DNA of 64,000 bases from Lepidodermella squamata (lineage: Eukaryota; Gastrotricha), in assembly GCA_047495785.1 (NCBI GenBank), contig JBLDXI010000059.1, positions 248,001-312,000 on the forward strand. Reading direction: 5' to 3'. The translations under genes and the position numbers were made by a program. Under the pieces are notes generated by a model. It searched no databases, was not told the origin of the DNA, and saw only the letters and a program-made list of their open reading frames with translations. Numbering within the stretch: position 1 is the stretch's first letter; every line of letters starts with the position of its first letter. Below are positions 11,716-22,094 of the stretch, in pieces.

Positions 11716-12041
11716 GTTGTTCTTGACGGGAAATGATGAAAAATCATCTCAACTAAGAGGCATTTATACCCACCAAATCAGATTTCAGCTTCGCATCAAT
11801 TTAATCGAACTTTTGTTAAAACGAACTCGGAAATGCAATTAGTAATTTTCAGTCATGTGACAAGTGCAAAATATTTATTAAGAAACGAAGACACTAATTT
11901 AGGCCTGAGGTATTATTCGTTCAAACATCGCTCAGACTGGGGGCTTAAACCAGGCGATGCACTATTATAGACCTAGGACCCAATTTCGGTTTTTACGGTA
12001 ATAATCGAAAGAGCTAGCAAATCTTGTCATTTATTCGTCAT

Positions 12042-13129
12042 TTATTCATCATATGAGGATGAATCGTCGTCTTCGCTATCGCTTTCTTCATCATGGCTGT
12101 CATCATCTTCTTCCTCATCATAGACTACTGCTTCCGCCGCCGCGCCAGGCGCTGGATCAGGAGTCGGCAGCATCTCCCGAATTTCGCCCAAATTAAATTG
12201 AACGACGTCTAGGTAGTCGATTAAAGCACTTTGACCGCTGACGTAGCGCTTTTTTGAAATGTCGAGGCTTTTAGATAATATAGAATATAGAATATAGAAT
12301 ATAGAATATAGAATATAGAATATAGAGTTCATATTTCTTGCGATTTTTGCGGATGTCCTCTCCGTAATGTTTTTGAATCACGCTTCCTCGCGTGTTCCGT
12401 TCTTCATTTTGGAGGACAGTAATCAGCCGCCACTACCAAATGCTGCTTGCGAGTGATGCGATTTAGCCGACGATTCCATCCTAAGAAAATTCAAGAAAAC
12501 CATGAATTCGTGGCCTTCAAATACCGGTACGTGTGGCCGTTATAATAGCGACAAGCGTTTCCCCTGTAAACTCTAAGTACTTCGCACTGAAAAAAATATT
12601 TGAAAATAGGAAAAATCTCATAATGGAAATCGCAAAATTAACCTGACGCCCGCCGATTGTTGTTGTAGTGGTTCCGGCTGGGGTTCCAGCTGTGGAGGTT
12701 CTTCTTCGGAGCTTGACCCACTCAACGGTTCTATTTCCGACTCTTCTTGGACAACAAGCTGTTCGAAGGCTTGAGGTTGAACAAACTGGTCTTGCGATTG
12801 ATAGAACTGATGCTGTGGTTGAGGCGGAGGCGGCGGCTGAGCCTGAGGCGCAGGCCGAGGCGGGAATCCGGGCATAAAATTGATGCTTGGCATGAAATGA
12901 TAAGCTTGATGGTTGTAAGGTTGTTCTGCTTTGGCAGTGATCTAGGAGTAGTAGGCGGAAGCTGCGTCGTTGATGGCTCCTCCGGGATTACAGCCGTTGC
13001 TTTTGGAGGCCTACCACGCTTCTTTGGCGCAGGTATCGGCGCCCCCACGACGGTATTAGCGGTCGAGACAGGCTCCTGCTGAGTTTCATCGCCCTTGCTC
13101 TTCGTCCTCGAACGTGTGTTTGCTGGCAT
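12042..13129 (-). pseudogene. MULE-A gene remnant (N- and C-terminal parts)
   Basis: The frame from ATG at 13129 begins MPANTRSRTKSKG and carries an AT-hook (KKRGRPPKA). It then changes frame near 12935 into a Pro/Gln-rich stretch ending at a donor (GTTAAT) at 12642. After a 56-base intron (12587-12642) the next exon starts CEVLRVYRGN and gives a partial FLYWCH-like finger with stops. The last part (12042 to about 12260) is an acidic tail (YDEEEDDDSHDEESDSEDDD) like that of MULE-D. The whole DDE core is missing, so this is an internally deleted, non-autonomous copy. A 7-base minisatellite has expanded in the middle. Confidence 0.6.
12279..12326 (+). repeat. ATAGAAT minisatellite
   Basis: About seven perfect 7-base units (ATAGAAT). 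Read on the minus strand they give alternating FYILYSI residues inside the MULE-A remnant, so the array grew in a former coding or intron region. Confidence 0.9.
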
Positions 13130-13439
13130 TTTATTAAGCAAATACGCGTGTGCGGATGATAAAATTGTTGAATGAATGTTAATGTGAAAAAGCCAGACCC
13201 AAATTAAGGTGGCATCATGGTGTCCTCGCTGACTATCATTATTTGCAGCCACTCTTTTAGCGCGGAAAATATATAATCCGGGCGACACGGGTTGGCACAA
13301 CTTGTCTTTGCACAACTAACGTCTTTGCACAAGTCTATTTTGCTCATTTTACTGCGCAAATGATTTTGCACAACTCCACCTTAGCACAAGTCTATTTTGC
13401 ACATAACTGGGTGCACAGATACCACCAACTCAATTATTC

Positions 13440-14210
13440 GAGGGGGCTAATATTTATTGGCAATTTTCATCATTGCAAGTCGTTTGCGCTTATGAATTCT
13501 TTGTTTTCTGACCCACGCTGCTAATTAATCCTCGACATCCACAAACTTGTTTTCGTTTTCAACTTGCTAACTTTGGTCGTAGCTGGGACTTGGTCGGCAT
13601 GAGCCCATGAACTTTTTCGTCGTCGACGTTGTTGGGAACTTGAATGTAATGGTTATCGGTGGAAAATAGAGGCCTAGTCAAGGCAAATGACGCAGTAACT
13701 GAGCGGTGCATCTACAGTTCTTGCTGTTTAAAATACCGAAAAAATTTCAAATACACACCGATGATACACACGGTTTATCCACGGCCCTTTTAATTCTCGA
13801 CGGCCGTGATCTCGCTCGACTGAATCTTTGGAGTCCGAAATCCCGTGTATGTTTAATCGAAATCGCTGTGGTTCATCATGATAACAAACACTCAGATGAG
13901 CTATGTTCTATGTTACTTGTCAGCGCGAGAGCAAATTATTCGCTTTTTAGCATGGAATGCTAAATTCAACCATTCGCGTAGGAAAATTACTAAAATAGTG
14001 CAGTGCGCAGAAATCACAGCATTTATTTCCAACGATTTTCATTTGCTAAAGTCACAAATCAACACAACAAAACAAATTACGTGTTTACTTTTTTGATGAA
14101 ATGATATGCTGGGTGAGCTGCTGAACTGACGTGGCGAAAATCTCGCGGCGAGATTTAGTCATGCTCCATTTTCTGCTTCAGTAGATTGAACATCGCATCC
14201 TTTGAGTTTT
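13440..14210. other. No gene recognised
   Basis: Right flank of MULE-A. There are only short frames and no repeat partner. Confidence 0.4.
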
Positions 14211-14872
14211 TCAACCGCCTTTGATGATGATTAGCCAAATCAACATCGAGGATTGAGCGCTTTGCGGCGCGTAGTTGGGATTCTCGCCACCAGTGCCTGA
14301 TTCCCTATCGACCGTAACTGACGGGAAACTGACCCCTAGTTGCCTAGCTAGGTCGATGTTATATGTCCATCCATCATCATCGTATTGATCGTAATTCGCT
14401 GCCGTCGCCTGATTCATCACCGGCCGTTAGCTGACGGTACATGGCCTTCAATTCGCTGTACTTATTTCGCAGCGCTTGTGCGTTAGTCATGTTAAATTTC
14501 AAGAGGCCCTGAATGTTTTCGAGAATGTTCCACAATGAAACTTGATAAATAATATATTTACGAGCCACGCATTCCGTGAGATATTCTCTTCCTTTCGAAA
14601 CCATTTCATTCGTCACTCATGCGATTTGTAGTCAATAATATTGTCCGGTTTCGAAAACTCATCTTTAGCAACGGCATCGTCAGGGTGCATGGTTGAAAGC
14701 ACGATGACAGACTTGTTCGGTTTCGGAACGTAGCTGACCTTCGCTTGATCATCGAAGCAGAATCGACTCGGTTAGTAACGTTACCACCTTCTTGTCTGCC
14801 AAGGCTCACTTCACCGGCCTGAGGACACGAGGTTTCGGCACCACAATACCAGAAAATCTTGACGCCTTTCAC
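14211..14872 (-). pseudogene. Myb/SANT-like (trihelix) protein remnant of a Harbinger-type element
   Basis: The minus strand reads WNILENIQGLLKFNMTNAQ and then RNKYSELKAMYRQLTAGDES (14450-14530), a helix-turn-helix spacing like the Myb/SANT or MADF proteins that accompany PIF/Harbinger transposases. A second frame (14211-14420) gives an acidic, Tyr-rich tail (YDQYDDDGWTYN). Frames are broken between the pieces. A Harbinger-type HTH fragment lies 1 kb to the right, so both may come from one dead element. Assignment rests on short motifs. Confidence 0.4.
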
Positions 14873-15419
14873 GCACTGGAGACAAATCTACGAGGGCTTT
14901 GTTCGATCCGGCTTGGCTAGAGGTTTTGCGACGTCAGCTTTAAGGAAACGCATGGAGACCAGCTCTAACCGGCGGCGCCGTTACCGCCTCGTGCAGCATG
15001 GTCGACAAAGCGGCCAGCTGCTGGAATTTCGGAATCGCGCAGGGACAATTAGAGGCGCGATGCCCTTGTTGCCGATACTATGCGTGAAACGGCATTTGAT
15101 GACAAATCAAACTTTCGAAATAAGTGCATCTATTAGCAGTGCGAAGAGTTTTCTAGAAGAGAAAGTCCGCTTGTGTCAAATATCAGGTCTGGGTTTAATT
15201 ATTTGAAGAAAATGAGCCAATATTACTGCTCCCTCTCTTGGGCGTATGAGCTTTCAAATGCTCGTTACTGGTAGCAATGTGCTAATCATTCAATGTTTTA
15301 TGGGCTATCTTCTTTCAATTGCTGCCGGTGGTAAATTATAAAAATGTTGATAATATTTTCGAGGAAAAAAATATAATTGATTTGATGATGAAATTGATAG
15401 TTAACTATATAGATTATGT
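14873..15419. other. No gene recognised
   Basis: A 115-codon open frame on the + strand (14859-15206) has no domain I recognise and overlaps transposon debris. I do not call it a gene. Confidence 0.35.
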
Positions 15420-15600
15420 CGGGGTTAGCCCCAGGTTTTTCGAGGCAGGATTGTGATAGGTCGTCGTGGAAATCTATACGAGCGAAATCAGTCAGTTCCG
15501 AAACGGAGATGATCGAGCTGCAAGCATTACCGACATGTTTTTTCTTGAGTGTAAAAAATGCATCTATAATATAATTACGAATACGGAATAAGTTTGCTTG
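15420..15600 (+). repeat. Dispersed repeat pair, copy 1
   Basis: Matches 26965-27145 in the same orientation, starting from GGTTTTTCGAGGCAG. It is non-coding. Shared blocks include CGTGGAAATCTATAC and AGCATTACCG. Confidence 0.75.
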
Positions 15601-15835
15601 AAAAAAAGTCGAAACAAAAAATAATCGGGTAGCTTATGCTGCAGATGCCACCTACTTTTTCCTACCTACTATGTATTATTAATATTTATTTATTATTTCA
15701 CAGAAATATAGCGCGAATAAAGCCTGGCACGACGTAGCAGGTCTAACGAAGCTGATGGGCAATTGTTCAACAAAGCGAGTCGTGAGCCGGCGCCGGTAAG
15801 CAATGCCGGTAAGAACTTGAGGTTGATTTCTTGTT

Positions 15836-16165
15836 TTATCGGTTTTTTGCGCTTTGGGGTTTTTCAATAATGATCGCTTCGAGGTAAAAACTCGACTTCA
15901 CGCCTGTTGTTCTTGCTGCTAGTACTGTTGGCGTTAGCGAGTTATGTTTATTCGTTCGATCACTCGATGCTCCGAAATGTGTCGCCATTGAGCCTGAGTT
16001 GGCGCCTTTAGGGCCTTCCGAATTCCGAATTACCATCAGGTTGTTACTCACGATGTAAGAAACCGTTAGGTGGCCTAGGTGAAAATCTCTAGCTATTTCT
16101 AGCATTTTAGAACCCTGAGCCCGGTACTTCAGGGTTACAGCAAGCTTCATCTGCTGTGTGATCAC
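15836..16165 (-). pseudogene. Harbinger-type transposase N-terminus (HTH), fragment
   Basis: The frame begins MITQQMKLAVTLKYRAQGSK and continues MLEIARDFHLGHLTVSYIV, the helix-turn-helix that opens PIF/Harbinger (DDE_4) transposases, in which a G-x-S/T-V-S-x-IV motif is typical. The catalytic domain does not follow. The same piece recurs at about 21795-22055, more decayed, which shows it is a repeat rather than a host gene. Confidence 0.6.
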
Positions 16166-16641
16166 TCTACGGCAGTGCTCCGCAAACTCGGCGGGGCAGT
16201 TAATCGCGGTCAGAAAGCTTGTCTTGAATGATGGCTGGATTGCGGCCGGCTGCTCCGTTTCCTTCGATCAGACCCGAAATCATCCTATTTTAGACTATTT
16301 TCAGCCCAAATCTATGTAAAATACCGTTAGCTAAAGTTCGCTTCGCTCGCCTGTAGTTTTTTAGCCTCTTGTTGCTGAGACCAATGCGGCAATCTTGAGA
16401 AGTTTTCCTCATATTTAAGTATGTTCAAGTAGGAAACAGGAGGGCCAAAATAATGTATGTGATTTGAAGCCGAGACCACCAGCAGGAGCCCTGTGGGGTA
16501 ACCTGCGGATCACAATTGTGGCCCGTTCAGGTAAAAAATATGTACCGCAAAGGATCGCTTAGAAAGTAACGCTGAAGGAATCGCTTCTGTTGACTCAAGT
16601 TGTGGGGAAGCAGTCGGCTCAGGTTGTTGAACTTTGTTTCT

Positions 16642-17037
16642 AAGGCCTGTGAAATTGACATGCTTATGTCGTAGGCTATAGTGAAATATAGGCCAACAAT
16701 ACATTGCAGTAATCAAATTTGAAATATCACCATAGCCATAAGCTATCGTGAAATCTCAACTGTCGCACTAAGTTATCACCTGTGCGACACGATTACGGTC
16801 ATGGACTGGAGCCGTCTATCGTGAAATGCCACCGTCACGCTCATGCGCACATCATTGCGGTCATGGATTATTTGAGCTATCGTGAAGTGTCACCTTCAAA
16901 TTACTTTTTTGCCGATAATTACCATCCATGGTGAGATTTCACGGTAGCTTATGGCTATAGTGATATTTCAAATTTGATTACTCCAATGTATTATTGGCCA
17001 ATATTTCGCCATTGCCTATGACATTTACAAAGGCCCC
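16642..17037. mobile_element. MITE with about 115-base inverted repeats
   Basis: The left arm (16642-16757) and right arm (16925-17037) are near-perfect complements, for example AATCAAATTTGAAATATCAC at 16713 against GTGATATTTCAAATTTGATT at 16961. The loop holds further TATCGTGAA words on both strands. No coding capacity. No clear target duplication was seen. Confidence 0.85.
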
Positions 17038-17499
17038 TGTTAATTAAACAACTCGGCTAAGCGCAATAGAACTCGCGGAAGAAAATTAGTCAAGAAAATT
17101 GCATGAAGCAAAAAAAATTGCGGCCGATGAAAGAGCATTACCAATGTTGGTACGGCCGGGGAAGGGTCTGATTGTATCTGCGGCCGAAGCCAAGGCTCTC
17201 CGGCCGCCAAAAATGCCGGCGGTGAAAAAAGTTTGCGGAGCACTGCTCTACAGCCTTGAACCATTTGCCTTCTAGATGGCATTCGAGCCGCAACAAGGTG
17301 GTGAAGACGGTCGACCTGACACTTCATTCGATAGTCGCGGAAGAACAGCTCAGGGTTTTGGGACTTGGCGTAGAGAAACTTCCGGCGAAAAGCGCCGGAT
17401 TCCGCATCGTCGAACCGAGGCTCTTCATGTGGCGGCAGCGAACCCAGTGCAACAAGAGGAGCTTTTCTGCTGTTGTAACCATTTTCAAACGATTTAATA
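17038..17499. other. No gene recognised
   Basis: Two overlapping + strand frames of about 75-80 codons occur at 17256-17507; neither shows a domain. The sequence is GC-rich like the transposon genes and may be old transposase. Confidence 0.3.
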
Positions 17500-18060
17500 C
17501 GAGTTAAGAGGTAAACGTAGCAGAAACCTGAGCGAGCGTAGCAGAATTAAGGCGACGTCGCACGGTGCGCGTGAAAACTGAGTATTATGTAGCGATAATC
17601 CTGTACCCTAGCAAAATTCAGAGTGAATGTAGCAACTCGGAATACTGTTTATTATAGCTGAATTCAATTAAAGACAAAATTAGTTCAACAATTAGTTTCG
17701 GCTGTCGGCGAAAAGGTTCGACTTCTTAGCCGGCTCGCCCCCACTTTTCGTAGGTTGACGAACAAGCGCAGAGGCAGTATTAGCCGGGCGGCCCCGTTTT
17801 CGCTTCTTTTCAACCAACTGCCCCAGCCTAGTCGTGTCCGGGCAGCTTTCGAATTTGAGGCGAATTGCCATACCTAGGCTGTGACAGCAAGTGTGTTCCT
17901 TAGCGTAGGTGGAGCAAGAGCGCTGACAAACTTCGGCTAGCTTTTTTTGATAGGTTTCGCATTCTTCGGGGCAAGCGAGCTCGTTTTAGCGGGTAACATG
18001 TATTATCTTGCGAGAAAAGTCTGAAAATTCGTCAAATTTCGCCCAATCCATAGTCCGAAT
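17500..18060 (-). repeat. MULE remnant: GTAGCA-word terminus plus SWIM/AT-hook tail, copy 1
   Basis: Bases 17505-17640 repeat the word GTAGCA (in phrases like CTGAGTGAATGTAGCA) several times. From 18000 down to 17700 the minus strand reads a SWIM-like Cys/His end (CCHSLGMAIRLKFESC) and an AT-hook (KKRKRGRPANT). The order terminus-then-C-terminus matches the left end of a MULE whose gene is on the minus strand. A sister copy lies at 23790-24310. No catalytic domain remains here. Confidence 0.6.
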
Positions 18061-18079
18061 TTGGCTTCGATAGCTGTTG

Positions 18080-18727
18080 GCAACAGAAATTAAGGCTGAA
18101 GGTAATTGTAGTTGTAGCCGTTAATCGAGTTTTGGCTAGCCTGAAAAGCGTGGTAGGAACCAGGCAGAGGAGCAATCGTGGAACTTCTACACCGTGGAGC
18201 CTGGAAGAAACCTATAGGAACTTGGCATTGTCCCAGAGGAAGAGGGCACCCAATTTTGAGATGATTGAGACGATTGTTGTTGTTGCTCGTGCTGGTCGAT
18301 GTCCAGCATGACCTGATGGATTGCGATTTGGGCCCCACGTGGAAGGCCGCCATGCAGAGTTTTTAATTGAGCAGCTAATTCTTTCCCGAAATAAACTTCG
18401 GCTGTGTCCTCGTTCTCATAGATTTTCATAACTTTCGCAGTGACAGACGAAAATTCAGTAGACTCAACTTTCGACCGTTGACGGCGTCTTCTCAGCCATT
18501 TCCACGCGCATTAGTCCTCGCGTTAGGTGTATATTTCTATGCAGAGAAGATTTGTCGCCTATTTTAGCCGCAGCAATTTTGCTAAGCCCACTGTTCCGGT
18601 GACTTGTAACTCGCCATCTTCTGTCAGCTTACTCAACGCCATTCAAACGAGTTCTTGATTAAAAGTTCTATGTGCGAAAAATATATCATTCGATTTCCAC
18701 GATTTCCGCGGCGCTACTTCGATAGGT
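18080..18727 (-). pseudogene. BESS-motif protein remnant (Harbinger accessory type), copy 1
   Basis: The minus strand at 18429-18190 reads MKIYENEDTAEVYFGKELAA, then LKTLHGGLPRGAQIAIHQVM, then LDIDQHEQQQQ. This has the spacing of a BESS motif (protein-interaction helix pair at the C-terminus of MADF proteins). The frame then shifts into a Tyr/Asn-rich tail (SINGYNYNYLQP). A close copy lies at 28612-29206 and extends to the same right border, GCGCTACTTCGATAGG. Being repeated, it belongs to a transposon, most likely the DNA-binding partner gene of a PIF/Harbinger element. Confidence 0.5.
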
Positions 18728-18970
18728 TGTTAATAACATGGCCGGGTACATTTTCAAATACGCATCCGTCTTTTACCGGATTCAACTGCTACAAATAAAA
18801 AATATGCATGCCACCGAACGGCTGCTCGATCCATGGCGCCGCAGTCGCGAATTTCTCGGAGGGTTAAGCTCGTGGCGTGTTGTTTGTTTCACAACCCTGT
18901 GTATACTGTACACCACGTACCCTATATTCCGAAATAGCGGCAGGGGTCGTAGTAAATTCAAAGAAAGAAA

Positions 18971-19257
18971 TCAAAATAGGGTCTTATTCAGGACGTGCCC
19001 TTGTAAACGACGGTTCAAATGAACAAAAATTGAAAAATATCGAATTGAGGGCGTCGTAATATGCCACTCATCAACGTAGAGTTCATTTTCTTTTTTCTCA
19101 CTTTCGTCTTGATCTTCTTCAATGATGAGAGAGATTTTTTTCGCCGGGTTTGAACATGTGATCAAGCAACTCGCGCCCGGCCTCGCATGCCTCCCTGTGT
19201 TAAGGGATTCCCAAGCGATGATAATCCACTCGCACACCAAAGTGAGGGGTGGCGCCT
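18971..19257 (-). pseudogene. Tigger transposase C-terminal fragment
   Basis: The minus strand reads TPKAPPLTLVCEWIIIAWES, then an acidic tail (IIEEDQDESEKKENELYVDE). This is the C-terminal helix region of a Tigger DDE_1 transposase and matches the paralogous KAPPLEVVCYWIIQAWESL at about 10440-10490. It is cut off on its upstream side 17 bases before the terminus of a TA-flanked MITE at 19275. Confidence 0.7.
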
Positions 19258-19274
19258 TCGGCGTAATACAATTA

Positions 19275-20390
19275 CAGTAAAAGTTGTGTAAACCGGAATT
19301 TCTCTAAACCGGACGGATTTCAGTGGCTCTTGCAGAAAATGTGCATTTTACATTATAAATTTGTCGTCTAAACCGGACTTTTCCTAATTCGGAGCGATTT
19401 TTATACGTGGGAAGGTTAAAAAGTCCGGTTTAGACCATTTTTTCCTTGTTCTTAGTCATTTTCAAAGCGGTTGGAACCCGGCTTTTCCGAGGCGTAAACG
19501 TTGGTGTTGCTTTTGAATCACCACCAAAAGCTGAGATGAACCACTGCGCCACATCCGCTTATGAAATATGATGAGGATTAACTCCAGAGAGAATGATTAA
19601 CTATGATTAACTATGATTAACTCCTACTTGACTATTTTTTGTGAATAGTTTTGGAAACCACATTTGCATTGGATAGATACTTGGTGCTATACGATATCAC
19701 TTTACAAGATCTAATTGATCAGTAAATACCTATATCAAGTTTATGGATTGGGATTTTCGAGAGTTTCAGAAATTTTCGCGAAATCCATTTAAATAAAAAA
19801 TGCCGGCTAAACCTAGCCGAAACGTTTTCTTCGACATAGTTCGGCCAGGATTTAAAAATATCGACGAAAAAACGAGTCCTAAAAAGTGCGGACTCTGACA
19901 GGTTCTGATATGAGGTTCTGACTCTTACAGGTTCGGCCAAGTACGACCATTTCAAAATTATGTTCGATCAGGTTCGACTAACTGGTGCCGATATGGGCTG
20001 GTTATCTCAATGGGCTCTCAAACTGGCTAAGTCCAGTCGAACATTCCTTATTTCTTTTATTCACTTTTTCACTTCATTCACAAATCAAAACGCTCTCAAT
20101 AATTTTCCGCCATCAAAATGATGACAACTTTTTATTATGAATTGAAAAAGTGAATGAAATATAAAGACGGAATGTTCGACTGGACTTCGCAGTTTGGGCT
20201 GGGGCAGGAAATATAATTTGATTTTCATTTCTTAAATCTGATATGAACCATACCACAAATCTAAGCGCAAATAATGTTTACTTCGATTTCCTAAGCCGGA
20301 CTTAGTCCGGTGGTCGTTTAGACCGGATTTGCTCTAAACCGGACGATTTTGCCTGGCGCGCTGCTAGTCCGGTTGACACGACTTTTACTG
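19275..20390. mobile_element. pogo/Tigger-type MITE, TA flanked
   Basis: The left end CAGTAAAAGTTGTGTAAACC and the right end (complement CAGTAAAAGTCGTGTCAACC) match with two differences over 20 bases, and TA flanks both (19273-19274, 20391-20392). Inside, the word TAAACCGGA and its complement recur near both ends. No transposase is encoded. TIRs starting CAGT and the TA target are typical of pogo-like elements. Confidence 0.85.
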
Positions 20391-20516
20391 TATGTTGACC
20401 AGCAAAATTAAGCGATGCAGCATTAAAAATAATAGCATGAGTTTTAAGTTTGGTCATGAGCCACTATTAATTCAACGGGGCCCTCGGGGAATCCGAATCT
20501 AATATCTTAAATCTCA

Positions 20517-20730
20517 TTTTTCTTCTGCAAATTCACGTACAATAAGCAACCGTCTTAATTGATGAAACCTGCCTTAGCCTTGAGCCTAATCGGGATAAAA
20601 CTTAGTTGTTTTCTGTCCAGTCCTGTCCTGTCCTGTCCAGGAATTTCAGGAAAATAGACATATTATGAATAGTTAGGTAAAAAGTACCACAGAACCACCG
20701 CGAACTTTTTTCAATGATTTTATATCTTCT
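20517..20730 (+). repeat. Dispersed LINE-derived repeat, copy 2 of 3
   Basis: Near-identical to 1031-1233, with one extra CTGTCCTGTC unit. It ends at the same TATATCTTCT border. Confidence 0.85.
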
Positions 20731-20895
20731 TAGTGGAACCAGTGAATCCACAATTTCCTGATTGGTCAGGGGGTTTAAAGCCTGCGATTGGTTGGTTCAA
20801 AAAGCACGCGGCAAGCACTATTTAATTTTTTCTGCGATTGCGCTATCCAAGATATGCCTATGGTGTTATGGATTCCATTGTTTTAAAGTGAAGGT

Positions 20896-20968
20896 GGGGT
20901 TGTGGCGCGATGGACGAAACGTCTGATTAAGGATCAGAAGGACCCAGGTTCGTCTCTTGGCAGCTTCG
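20896..20968 (+). tRNA. tRNA-like gene, Arg-type body with AAG anticodon, degenerate D arm
   Basis: A 73-base cloverleaf can be folded. The acceptor stem (GGGGTTG with CAGCTTC) pairs throughout using G-U pairs, discriminator G. The anticodon stem TCTGA/TCAGA encloses TTAAGGA, so the anticodon is AAG (Leu codons). The T stem CCAGG/CTTGG is intact. The D stem has two mismatches. The body (TGGCGC, GGATCAGAAG) resembles eukaryotic tRNA-Arg(ACG), so this looks like an Arg tRNA whose anticodon changed, or a pseudogene. A run of seven T follows at 20971, a possible Pol III terminator. Confidence 0.55.
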
Positions 20969-21039
20969 AATTTTTTTAATCATTATACCAGTAAGGAAAT
21001 ATGAAATGTAGCGGAAAGTGATTACCCTTCTGCCATCAA

Positions 21040-21112
21040 GCCGAGATAGCTCAGTTGGGAGAGCGTTAGACTGAATATCTAAAGGTCCCTGGTTCGATCC
21101 CGCGTCTCGGCG
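21040..21112 (+). tRNA. tRNA-Phe (GAA)
   Basis: 73 bases. The acceptor GCCGAGA/TCTCGGC is fully paired, the D arm AGCTCAGTTGGGAGAGC is canonical, and the anticodon loop CTGAATA gives GAA on a TTAGA/TCTAA stem. The T loop is TTCGATC, with one C-C mismatch in the T stem. Best preserved member of the cluster. No long T run follows. Confidence 0.75.
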
Positions 21113-21181
21113 TACCTTTCTGCGTCGTCTCTGGCTTATTCTAATTGCCATGCTAGTAGCGTGCGAAGGTTTTATATCGCA

Positions 21182-21253
21182 GGCCCGTTGGTCTAGGAGT
21201 ATGATTCTCGCTTCGGGTGCGAGAGGTCTCTGGTTCAATTCCCGAACGGTCCC
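21182..21253 (+). tRNA. tRNA-Pro (CGG), slightly degenerate
   Basis: 72 bases. The D arm TGGTCTAGGAGTATGA and the anticodon stem CTCGC/GCGAG enclose TTCGGGT (CGG). The acceptor has one C-T mismatch and the T stem one T-C mismatch. Six T follow at 21260. Confidence 0.65.
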
Positions 21254-21319
21254 ACTTCTTTTTTCTTATATGAATTTCAGCACGCTATTGAAAAATTGAT
21301 CACATAATCTGGGCATATC

Positions 21320-21389
21320 TCCCTGATGGTCTAGTGGTTAGGATTCCGCGCTTTCACCGGCGGCCCGGGTTCGATTCCCGGCCAGTGAA
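21320..21389 (+). tRNA. tRNA-Glu (TTC), probable pseudogene
   Basis: About 70 bases. The TGGTCTAGTGGTTAGGATTC D arm is typical of Glu and the anticodon loop CTTTCAC gives TTC. The anticodon stem (CCGCG with CGGCG) pairs badly and the acceptor has two mismatches. The T arm CCGGGTTCGATTCCCGG is perfect. Two bases are missing relative to a normal tRNA-Glu. Confidence 0.55.
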
Positions 21390-21441
21390 AGTTTTGCCTC
21401 TGAAATGAGTTTTTTTTGCAAAAATCACTGCTTATGCTTAT

Positions 21442-21503
21442 CGCAAAACCCTCAATCGTCTGCTTACTAGGCAGACGCTCTATCACTAAGCTAATTTCCT
21501 CTT
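21442..21503 (-). pseudogene. tRNA-Thr (AGT) fragment
   Basis: On the minus strand AGCTTAGTGATAGAGC and the anticodon stem TCTGC/GCAGA with loop CTAGTAA (anticodon AGT) match the 5' two thirds of a tRNA-Thr. The T arm is not recognisable. It lies 53 bases from the tRNA-Glu copy in the opposite orientation. Confidence 0.5.
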
Positions 21504-21794
21504 GGCTGAGATGACCATTCAGTCCCAAATATTTAAGCTGCCGAGAGCTAATGATTCGGGCAGTCCGTCTTCTGCGGCAAAAAATCTCTCGTACGTTATC
21601 CATGAATACGCTGTAGAAGGGATGTAGGGATCTGAAGGTGCGTCGTGCGACCCAGGATAGCGCCATGTGAGCGCGGTCCTCCCTTAACACTTACGCGTAG
21701 CAAGGCGAACAGCGAGCCTCGGCCTAGTTTTCATGAGGTGAAGTTATATGCCGACGTTAAATGCATATAAGATGATGTAATGTAATATAATGTC

Positions 21795-22055
21795 TTTGCG
21801 CTTTTGGGTTTTCCAATAATGATCGCTTCGAGGTAAAAGCTCGACTTGACGCCTGTTACTGCTGCTGCGAGTACTAATAGTGTTAGCGAGTTACGTTTAT
21901 TCGTTCGATCACTCGAGGTATCGATGCTCCGTCAGTGTTGCCATTGAGCCTGAGTTGGCGCCTTCAGGGCCTTCCGAATTACCATCAGGGTGTTGCTCAC
22001 GATGTAAGAAACCGCTGGGTGGCCTAGGTGAAAAATCTCTAGCTATTTCTGAATA
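21795..22055 (-). repeat. Harbinger HTH fragment, copy 2
   Basis: Matches 15845-16100 (AATAATGATCGCTTCGAGGT, then GCCATTGAGCCTGAGTTGGC). The reading frame is broken by indels, so it is a decayed duplicate of the Harbinger transposase N-terminus. Confidence 0.75.
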
Positions 22056-22094
22056 ATGGCTATAACATCATATCGCTAAGATAGGCCGACGTTG

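Larger units (their letters stand above)
8732..11998 (-). mobile_element. Tigger/pogo-type element with TA duplication, composite
   Basis: The left end begins CCGTAAAAACCGAAATTGGG at 8732 and the right end at 11978-11998 is its exact complement. TA flanks both ends (8730-8731, 11999-12000), the target duplication of Tc1/mariner/pogo elements. Inside, on the minus strand, are a Tigger transposase relic (11715 to about 10421) followed directly by a MULE transposase (about 10420 to 9032). A normal Tigger would have only the first. The MULE part must have entered after or during assembly of the element. Confidence 0.75.
8511..13430 (-). mobile_element. MULE-A, Mutator-like element with nested insertion
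   Basis: CAATTATTC lies directly outside both ends (8502-8510 and 13431-13439), a 9-base target duplication typical of Mutator-like elements. Each end holds a series of TTGTGCAAA / TTGCGCAA words in opposite orientation: about 8535-8650 on the left, about 13290-13415 on the right. The terminal bases are alike (CGGTAGCTGTGC left; GGTGGTATCTGTGC on the complement of the right). The element's own gene sits at 12042-13129 on the minus strand. A TA-flanked Tigger-type element (8732-11998) interrupts the region between that gene and the left end; without it MULE-A would be about 1.65 kb. Confidence 0.8.

Noticed and set aside
14859-15206. 115-codon + strand open frame
   Set aside because: No domain, biased composition, and partly antisense to a transposon remnant.
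21331-21690. 119-codon minus-strand open frame
   Set aside because: It overlaps the tRNA-Glu copy and the tRNA-Thr fragment; it is a by-product of those sequences.
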